Assembly: GCA_946405205.1 (NCBI GenBank)
Contig: CAMJGL010000020.1
Coordinates: forward strand, 1-26,568
DNA: 26,568 nt
Source of the DNA: F23-B02 sp946405205
Lineage (GTDB): Bacteria; Bacillota; Clostridia; Oscillospirales; Oscillospiraceae
Direction: 5' to 3'
In this document: positions 20,965 to 26,568 of the stretch, in pieces
Layout: each line of letters opens with the position of its first letter
Numbering within the stretch: position 1 is the first letter of the stretch
Notes under the pieces: generated by a model
Seen by the model: only the letters and a program-made list of their open reading frames with translations
Databases searched by the model: none
What the model was told of the DNA's origin: nothing
Program-made: the position numbers and the translations under genes

Positions 20965-21936
20965 TTACATCTCCTTTTTCAGTTTGCGTATATCCGTACC
21001 GGCGAAGGGGAGGTGCGTGAACTCGCCCTCGAGCCGTGAGCATATCTGGGGAGTGTAGCGCCGGGCAAGCTCGGCGTCGGTGAGGTTTGTGCTTATAATG
21101 GTCTTTTTGCCGTTTACAAGGCGGGTGTTTATGAGCGTATACAGCGCGCTGACGCTTATCTGGGTGAGCATCTCGGTGCCCAGATCGTCGAGTATCATCA
21201 GCTCGCACTCGAGCATACGCTCGACCCTGACGGCGGCCTTTTCGGCGGTCTCCGGGTCGCGGGCGAACTTTTTCGTCTCGAATGCCTCGAGAGCCGAGGC
21301 GGCGGTGTCGTAGCATACGGAGTGGCCGTTTTCCGCGACGACCCTTGCTATGCAGGCCGAGAGAAAGGTCTTGCCCAGACCCGTGCCGCCCTGAAACAGC
21401 AGGTTCATGGAGCGCTCGGAAAAGCTGTGCGCGTATTCGCGGCAGGTCTCAAACACTATCGCCATACCCTCCTTCGCCTCGCCGTAGAGGCTCAGGTCGA
21501 AGTCCTCGAAGCGCTCGTTCCCGCTGCGCAGCAGAACGCTGAGCTCACTTGTGAGCTCGCGGTTATAAAGCTCCTTCAGGCAGGAGCACATATTGCCCTC
21601 CACGAAGCCGGTGTCCCTGCACCTGGGGCAGGAGTAGATATCGTCAAGATAGTCTATGCCGTAGCCGTGCTCGTTAAGAAGCTCGGCCTTTCTCGCCTGA
21701 AGCTCAAGGCTCTCGTTCTCAAGTGCCTTGAGAGCCTCGCCCAGATCGGAGCTTCTTTTGATGGTGAGCCCGACGAGCTCCGACATCTGGCTGCGAAGGC
21801 GCAGGTCGATGCGCTCGATCTCCGGTATGCGGGAGTATATCCTCTCCTGACGCAGGAAATGCTCGGCCACGTTGTCCGCGTGTATGTTTCTGAGCTGCTC
21901 TCTGGCCTTTGCCAGTATTTTTCCGTCCAATGCCAT
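20965..21936 (-). CDS. DnaC/DnaI-like helicase loader ATPase
   Basis: A 323-aa AAA+ ATPase that loads the replicative helicase onto DNA with DnaD. The N-terminal ~100 residues are helical (helicase-binding type). A CPRC...CSC cluster (103, 106, 117, 119) forms a zinc site as in DnaI. The ATPase core shows Walker A GGTGLGKT (183-190), Walker B LMILDDLGTE, a sensor-like IISTNLT and an arginine-finger-like RYTPQICSRL. It lies 3 nt after the DnaD-like stop. There is no clear ribosome binding site, so translation may depend on termination-reinitiation from that gene. IstB-type transposase helpers share the core, but the N-terminal zinc domain and the DnaD-type neighbour favour DnaI. Confidence 0.9.
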   Translation of the reverse strand: MALDGKILAKAREQLRNIHADNVAEHFLRQERIYSRIPEIERIDLRLRSQMSELVGLTIKRSSDLGEALKALENESLELQARKAELLNEHGYGIDYLDDIYSCPRCRDTGFVEGNMCSCLKELYNRELTSELSVLLRSGNERFEDFDLSLYGEAKEGMAIVFETCREYAHSFSERSMNLLFQGGTGLGKTFLSACIARVVAENGHSVCYDTAASALEAFETKKFARDPETAEKAAVRVERMLECELMILDDLGTEMLTQISVSALYTLINTRLVNGKKTIISTNLTDAELARRYTPQICSRLEGEFTHLPFAGTDIRKLKKEM

Positions 21937-21939
21937 ATC

Positions 21940-22866
21940 TTAACCGTTTTTAACCTTCTCGTAAATTGAGCGCAGACGTCTGAGCTCATCATCCGTCACC
22001 GCGCCGCGGTGCTCGTTTGCCGCCTTTCCGGGGGCGGGGCGGCTGTCCTTTTCAAGTATCTCTGCCTCGGTGTGTATGCCCTTTTCGTGCCAGCTTAAAA
22101 GGATCTTGTTCATGTAGCTCCATTTAAGGGAGCCCGTGTTCGTGACCGTCCGGTCATATGCGATGAGTATGGCCTCGTTGTCAAAGCCAGTGTCGAGCCA
22201 CGAGGCGATGTATTTACTCTCGGTGGGTGTAAGGGCTCTGCCGCGGATGCCCATGGCGGCCTTGAGCTCGTTTACCCGGCTTCGGCGCTCGGCTGCGTTT
22301 TTTATGTATTCATCTGCCTGCTCAAGGGTCAGTATCTCCTTATTGACCCATGAATAGGCCTCCTTCTCGATGCTGCGCATCGAGGGCAGCCTGCCCGGGC
22401 CGTATTTTTCGGCGAAAAGATCGACGCAATAGCTCAGGAGCATGAAGATAACGTCGGGCGGCAGGGCAAGATAATCGTAGATGCCGAATAAGATCTTTAA
22501 ATCTGAGGTGGAAAGGGCTCTGCCGAGCTTGCGCTGCGCCTGACTGACAACGGCCTTGAAGCCGCCGTCGGCCTCGGAACGCTTCACGATATCCTCAGCG
22601 GTGTACTCGGGAAGCTCCTCGGCAGGGGGCAGCTTATGCAGCGGCGCTTCGGCGGGCTTTGCGCCTGAAAGCCCCATGCGGCACAGCTTTTCATATGCGG
22701 AATTAATCTCCGCCGCCGTGCGGCACAGCTCGCGGGCGGCCCTGTCGGCGTCAAAGCGCTCGGTGCGGCTGAGCCAGATATACAGCAGGGCGACGTCGCC
22801 GTCGTGGGCGGCGATGAGCCTGTCGGCCGCGCCGGAGGGTATTAAGTTTTGTTCAGGCTTCGGCAT
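21940..22866 (-). CDS. DnaD domain replication protein
   Basis: A 308-aa protein with an N-terminal winged-helix region (about 1-70) and two DnaD-type domains. The first is around 105-180 (LGRALSTSDLKILFGIYDYLALPPDVIFMLL); the second is around 210-285 (GIRGRALTPTESKYIASWLDTGFDNEAILIAYDRT...GSLKWSYMNKILLSWHEKGI), ending with the YMNKIL-type YxxxIxxxW signature. DnaD/DnaB proteins remodel DNA at the origin and at restart sites and recruit the helicase loader. The start ATG has GCGGAG 7 nt upstream. It is the first gene of the operon with the DnaI-like loader, which fits that role. A hairpin-forming inverted repeat lies ~80 nt upstream. Confidence 0.88.
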   Translation of the reverse strand: MPKPEQNLIPSGAADRLIAAHDGDVALLYIWLSRTERFDADRAARELCRTAAEINSAYEKLCRMGLSGAKPAEAPLHKLPPAEELPEYTAEDIVKRSEADGGFKAVVSQAQRKLGRALSTSDLKILFGIYDYLALPPDVIFMLLSYCVDLFAEKYGPGRLPSMRSIEKEAYSWVNKEILTLEQADEYIKNAAERRSRVNELKAAMGIRGRALTPTESKYIASWLDTGFDNEAILIAYDRTVTNTGSLKWSYMNKILLSWHEKGIHTEAEILEKDSRPAPGKAANEHRGAVTDDELRRLRSIYEKVKNG

Positions 22867-22946
22867 ATCGATGCTCCGCAGGATATCTTTTGAGTTAATT
22901 TACGCATTGTTTACACAGTTTTAAGGCGCATGGAATATTATAATCA

Positions 22947-22981
22947 GCGCAAGGGAGCCGTTTTTCGGCCCGATTTTGCGC
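22947..22981. repeat. Imperfect inverted repeat in the dnaD / U32 divergent region
   Basis: GCGCAA (22947-22952) pairs with TTGCGC (22976-22981), and inner GCCG pairs with CGGC around TTTTT, with GG/CC between them. A TATAAT reads on the minus strand at 22938-22943, just beside it. An operator for the replication operon or a structural hairpin are both possible. Confidence 0.45.
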
Positions 22982-23029
22982 ATAACGGCGTAAACACCGT
23001 ACATTGGTGATTATATCATCAATTTTGAC

Positions 23030-23059
23030 TTGTAGCAATAGCCTTGTTTGTGGTATAAT
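23030..23059 (+). promoter_or_regulatory. Predicted promoter of the U32-maf-mreC operon
   Basis: TTGTAG, an 18-nt spacer and a perfect TATAAT, about 30 nt upstream of the start codon. Confidence 0.6.
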
Positions 23060-23091
23060 TACTTATTATATAAAATGCCAGAGGTATGGAT

Positions 23092-25179
23092 ATGCTCGAA
23101 TTGCTTTCGCCGGCCGGCTCTCCGGAGGCGGTCATAGCCGCGGTTCAGAACGGCGCGGACGCCGTATATATGGGACTTGGGAACTTCAATGCCCGACGCG
23201 GCGCGAAAAACTTCAGCGACGAGGAGTTTGAAAGGGCGGTGCGCTACTGCCGCATAAGAGACTGCAAGGTCTATGTCACCATGAACACGCTGGTGGGCGA
23301 CAGGGAGATGGAGGACGCGGTCAGGCTGGCCCGCAGAGTGTCGGAGCTGGGTGCTTCGGCGATACTGGTGCAGGATCTGGGGCTGCTGTCCGTCCTGAGG
23401 CGGGCTCTGCCCGATATACCGCTCCACGCCAGCACGCAGATGAGCATCCACAATCTTGCCGGTGTCGAGGCGGCGGCAGAAATGGGCCTTACCCGCGCCG
23501 TGCTCGCCCGCGAGCTCTCGCTTGAGCAGATAAAATTCATCACAAAGCATTCGCCGATAGAGACCGAGATATTTGTCCACGGCGCGCTGTGCTTCTGCCA
23601 TTCGGGGCAGTGCTATATGTCCTCGCTCATCGGGCGGCGCAGCGGCAACCGCGGTATGTGTGCCCAGCCCTGCCGCATGGAATACACCATGGGCGGCCGC
23701 CTTGAGGACAGCCACCCGCTGTCGCTCAAGGACAACTGTCTTGTGGACAGGCTGCGCGAGATCGAGGATGCAGGCGTCGCCTGCGTCAAGATCGAGGGAC
23801 GCATGAAGCGCCCCGAATACACCGGCATCGTCACCGGCATATATTCAAAGGTCATAAAGGAGCACAGGGCTCCGACCCCCGACGAGATAGAGACCCTTGA
23901 GGACGCTTTCTCACGCGGAGGCTTCACTCAGGGCTATTTTGACGGCGATAAAAAGGATATGCACGGCGTGCGCGGCGAGCCGGACAGAAACACCGAGCGC
24001 ATGTTCGCCGACGCCCGAAAGGGATACATCGACAGTGAACTGCGCCGCGTTCCCATCCGCTTCTATACCGTCGTCAATGACGGAGAAGCGGTCAAGGCCG
24101 CAGCGATCGACGATGCAGGGAATAAGGTCGTGGCCTTCGGCGCCGAGCCGCAGAAGGCGATACGTCAGGCCATAAGCGCCGAGGCGCTGAACGATCAGCT
24201 CCGCAAGACCGGCGGCACGCCCTACTACTGCGTAGATGCGCAGAGCAGGATACAAAACGGCCTGTATCTGCCTGTTTCCACAATTAACGAGCTGCGGCGC
24301 AAGCTCGTCACCGCGATGAACGAAAAGCGCGCCATGCCGCCGCAGCGGGCGAGCCTGCCGATGCCGGAGATGCCAAAAGGTAGGGCTTCAGCGTCAGACC
24401 CCGTGACCATTTATCAGGTGCTTTCCGCCGAGCAGCTTTCCGACGAGCTTGCCGAGCTGCATCCGGACTACATCTACGTTCCCGTGCAGCTCATGGACGA
24501 GAATTTCGACAAGGTAACACTCTTTACCGAGCGCGGAACAAAGGCGGTCGCCGTGCTGCCGAGGGTCATAACCGACGACCAGACGGAAACGATCTTCAAA
24601 ACGCTCCGGCGGCTTCATGACCGCGGCGTGAGCGAGGCTCTGGTGGGCAATGTCGGACACATAAGGCTCGCCCGCAAGGCGGGGATGAAGATAAGAGCCG
24701 ATTTCGGCATGAATGTGTTCAACTCCTACTCGCTTGAACTGCTGAGCAGGATGAGCTTCCTGTCCGCGACCGCGTCCTTTGAGATGCGCATGGCTCAGGT
24801 CAGGGACATGGCAAAGACCGTGGATACGGAGCTTATAGTGTACGGACGGCTGCCGCTCATGGTCTCCGACCAGTGCATCATAAGCCGCAGCGCGGGAGCG
24901 TGCAGCTGCCAGAAGCCGGCGCAGCTTTCCGACCGCATGGGCTCTGTCTTTCCGGTGGTGCGGGAGTTTGACCACCGCAACGTGATCTACAACTCGCGCA
25001 AGCTTTTCATGGCCGACAAGACGGAGAATCTTTACGGAGCGGGGCTCTGGGGGATAAGACTGATGTTCACCACGGAGGGCGCAAGAGAGTGCGTCCAGGT
25101 GGCCAAAAGATATAAGGGCGAGGGCGATTATCAGCCTAATGAGCTGACCCGCGGCCTGTACTACAGAGGCGTTGACTGA
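23092..25179 (+). CDS. U32 family protein, RlhA-type (rRNA hydroxylation) with DUF3656-like region
   Basis: A 695-aa member of the U32 family, historically called peptidases but now linked to tRNA and rRNA hydroxylation. It has the long RlhA-like layout. The N-terminal TIM-like domain starts MLELLSPAGSPEAVIAAV. The iron-sulfur cysteine cluster is HGALCFCHSGQC...GMCAQPC (Cys167, 174, 190, 194), followed by VKIEGRMKRPEYT. A DUF3656-like middle part (about 320-420) and a second U32-like C-terminal part with GACSCQKP complete it. E. coli RlhA (about 650 aa) makes 5-hydroxycytidine in 23S rRNA. The ATG at 23092 is preferred to 23086 because AGAGGT is 6 nt upstream of it but abuts the earlier ATG. 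It is followed 1 nt later by maf. Confidence 0.87.
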   Translation: MLELLSPAGSPEAVIAAVQNGADAVYMGLGNFNARRGAKNFSDEEFERAVRYCRIRDCKVYVTMNTLVGDREMEDAVRLARRVSELGASAILVQDLGLLSVLRRALPDIPLHASTQMSIHNLAGVEAAAEMGLTRAVLARELSLEQIKFITKHSPIETEIFVHGALCFCHSGQCYMSSLIGRRSGNRGMCAQPCRMEYTMGGRLEDSHPLSLKDNCLVDRLREIEDAGVACVKIEGRMKRPEYTGIVTGIYSKVIKEHRAPTPDEIETLEDAFSRGGFTQGYFDGDKKDMHGVRGEPDRNTERMFADARKGYIDSELRRVPIRFYTVVNDGEAVKAAAIDDAGNKVVAFGAEPQKAIRQAISAEALNDQLRKTGGTPYYCVDAQSRIQNGLYLPVSTINELRRKLVTAMNEKRAMPPQRASLPMPEMPKGRASASDPVTIYQVLSAEQLSDELAELHPDYIYVPVQLMDENFDKVTLFTERGTKAVAVLPRVITDDQTETIFKTLRRLHDRGVSEALVGNVGHIRLARKAGMKIRADFGMNVFNSYSLELLSRMSFLSATASFEMRMAQVRDMAKTVDTELIVYGRLPLMVSDQCIISRSAGACSCQKPAQLSDRMGSVFPVVREFDHRNVIYNSRKLFMADKTENLYGAGLWGIRLMFTTEGARECVQVAKRYKGEGDYQPNELTRGLYYRGVD

Positions 25180-25180
25180 T

Positions 25181-25747
25181 ATGGAAATAATACTTGCATC
25201 GGGCTCACCGAGACGGCGTGAGCTTCTGAATACTCTCGGGCTGAGCTTCAGGGTGTGCCCCGCCAAGGGCGAGGAGAACGCGCCGGAGGGCGCGGGCCCC
25301 GGGGAGATCGTGAAAGCCCTGTCCCGGGCCAAGGCCGCGGAGGTCAGCCGGCAGTTTGCCGGAGAGCTCGTAATCGCGGCCGACACCATCGTGTATCTCG
25401 ACGGCAGAGTCCTCGGAAAGCCGAAGGATGAGGCTGACGCGTGCGCGATGCTTGCATCACTTTCGGGCAGGTCTCACGAGGTATACACGGGCGTCACGGT
25501 CATGCTGGGGGAGGATACCCTCTGCGAGGCCGAATGTACAAAGGTTTTCTTCCGCGAGCTTTCGCCGGAGGAGATAGAGGCGTATGTCGCCAGCGGCGAT
25601 CCCATGGATAAGGCGGGAGCCTACGGCATCCAGGGAAGGGCGTCGCTTATGGTCGAAAGGCTCGAAGGCGACTATTTCAACGTGATGGGTCTGCCGCTGT
25701 GCAGGCTCGGCAAAATGCTGAAGACGATCGGGGTGCGGCTGCTTTGA
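25181..25747 (+). CDS. maf: Maf family nucleoside triphosphate pyrophosphatase
   Basis: A 188-aa house-cleaning pyrophosphatase that hydrolyses non-canonical or specific NTPs (dTTP/UTP in the main subfamily) to monophosphate. Its features are the N-terminal LASGSPRRRELL loop, the catalytic AADTIVYLDG and LGKPKD segments, SGRSHEVYTGV, and MDKAGAYGIQG. The length is normal. The ATG lies 1 nt after the U32 stop, with GAGGCG upstream. An in-frame TTG three codons earlier overlaps the U32 stop and is less likely. The stop overlaps the mreC TTG start (TTGA). Maf next to mre genes is a classic Firmicutes arrangement, linking it to septum and shape control. Confidence 0.95.
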   Translation: MEIILASGSPRRRELLNTLGLSFRVCPAKGEENAPEGAGPGEIVKALSRAKAAEVSRQFAGELVIAADTIVYLDGRVLGKPKDEADACAMLASLSGRSHEVYTGVTVMLGEDTLCEAECTKVFFRELSPEEIEAYVASGDPMDKAGAYGIQGRASLMVERLEGDYFNVMGLPLCRLGKMLKTIGVRLL

Positions 25748-26568
25748 ATGTTAAACAGTATCTGAAGAAAAACGGAATAAAGCTGGGCGTCATCGTGCTT
25801 GTCATAGCCCTCGTCGTCGGAGCGGGAGCGTACCTGCTCAAGGGCAACGCCGGACTTATCCGGAACGTGAGCGGCACGGTCAAGGCCCCCGTCCAGAGGA
25901 TGGTCAGCTCCCTTTCCGAGTGGCTCGAGGGCATATACGGCTACCTGTACGAATATGACCAGCTCGTCGCGGAAAACGAGCGCCTGCGCGCAGAGCTGAC
26001 CGAGGCTCAGGAGCAGGCGAGAAACGGCGCTGCGGCCATCGAGGAGAACGAGCGCTTCCGCCAGCTTCTGGAGTTCAAGGAAAAGCACAGCGACATGACC
26101 CTTGAATCGGCCAAGGTCGTCGCGTGGACGACCTCCAACTGGTCGCACTCGTTCACGATAAGCAAGGGCAAGAGCAGCGACATCGCCGTCGGCGACTGCG
26201 TTATCACCGAGTACGGCGTGATGGTCGGGCAGGTGACCGAGGTCGGCACCACATGGGCGACCGTGTGCACGGTCATCGACCTGAACACCAATATCGGCGC
26301 GCTGGTGGCCGAAAACGGCGCCTCCGGACTGCTGGTGGGCGATTTTGCCATGATGCAGGACGGCTGCGTGAAGCTCAGCTATCTTGCCGACGGAGCCCAG
26401 ATCTTCAGCGGCGACACGGTCATGACCTCCGGCTCCGGCGGCGCGTTCCCGCAGGGTCTTGTGATAGGCACGATAAAGTCCGTGCAGACCGAGGCCGGCG
26501 GCCAGATCGAGTATGGCATGGTCGAGCCCGGCTGCGACCTCAACGCACTTGTCCAGGTTTTTGTAGTA
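25744..26568 (+). CDS. mreC: Rod shape-determining protein MreC (partial, 3' end outside window)
   Basis: 275 codons are present without a stop, near full length for MreC (about 280 aa). MreC is a bitopic membrane protein that links the MreB cytoskeleton to peptidoglycan synthases. The N-terminus has a lysine-rich start, one transmembrane helix (about 12-31, LGVIVLVIALVVGAGAYLL) and a coiled coil (about 60-100, including LVAENERLRAELTEAQEQA and EENERFRQLLEFKEK). The C-terminal beta domains follow (SHSFTISKGKSSDIAVGD, GLLVGD, GSGGAFPQGLVIGTI). The only sensible start is TTG at 25744, overlapping the maf stop, with GGGTG about 9 nt upstream. mreB is not between maf and mreC. Confidence 0.92.
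   Translation, partial: MNVKQYLKKNGIKLGVIVLVIALVVGAGAYLLKGNAGLIRNVSGTVKAPVQRMVSSLSEWLEGIYGYLYEYDQLVAENERLRAELTEAQEQARNGAAAIEENERFRQLLEFKEKHSDMTLESAKVVAWTTSNWSHSFTISKGKSSDIAVGDCVITEYGVMVGQVTEVGTTWATVCTVIDLNTNIGALVAENGASGLLVGDFAMMQDGCVKLSYLADGAQIFSGDTVMTSGSGGAFPQGLVIGTIKSVQTEAGGQIEYGMVEPGCDLNALVQVFVV

Noticed and set aside
1..26568. CRISPR arrays, insertion sequences or prophage genes
   Set aside because: No regularly spaced short repeats, transposase, integrase or phage structural genes were found; the only multi-copy sequences are the 228-bp element and its flanking terminators.

Overview
The window looks like a chromosomal segment of a moderately GC-rich Gram-positive anaerobe of the class Clostridia, probably an Oscillospirales relative. 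This is inferred from gene content, not from a marker gene. The indicators are a DnaD/DnaI-type helicase-loading pair, Maf next to MreC, a CDP-glycerol polymer transferase, a secreted peptidase with three C-terminal SLH domains of the style common in gut Clostridia, strong AGGAGG-type ribosome binding sites and classic sigma-A promoters. No phage, IS, CRISPR or plasmid module was seen.

Layout. 1-2536 (minus): the proximal end of a cell-surface polymer operon (TagB/TagF-like polyol-phosphate transferase, sugar-transfer-type ATP-grasp enzyme, nucleotidyltransferase cut by the window edge). 2713-5413 (plus): a strongly codon-biased COG1167-type aminotransferase, a possible free-standing ~70-nt small RNA with its own promoter and terminator, then a translationally coupled pair (FlK-like hotdog thioesterase and MinD/ParA-like ATPase). 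5419-7150 (minus): DUF4037 protein and TPR protein. 7258-9293: a membrane protein that may be translated from a leaderless mRNA, an XRE regulator with a membrane tail, and a Lit/DUF1461 family lipoprotein transacylase. 9305-10875: tRNA-Ser(GGA), a run of hairpins and an AT-richer AraC/GyrI-like regulator, possibly acquired. 10916-13476 (minus): GltS-type glutamate carrier coupled to a PlsC-type acyltransferase carrying a zinc ribbon. 13964-17020 (plus): exported S15 X-prolyl dipeptidyl-peptidase anchored by SLH domains. 17065-19929: a ~228-bp non-coding repeat present twice in direct orientation, bracketing a 52-aa ORF, rsmE and a MATE transporter. 19932-22866 (minus): dnaD-like, dnaC/dnaI-like and DUF2804 genes. 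23092-26568 (plus): U32/RlhA-type protein, maf and mreC (cut by the window end).

The most interesting non-coding signal is the repeat. Its two copies differ at about 17 of 229 positions, yet the changes preserve base pairing (including a full compensatory pair swap and two different GNRA-type loops). Both copies sit between convergent gene ends, and the second is enclosed between two identical 30-bp terminator palindromes. This suggests a mobile, MITE-like element or a structured RNA/terminator family. The second signal is the candidate C-rich-loop small RNA at 4118-4188. Promoter, terminator and small-RNA calls are by eye and have not been tested by any computation.
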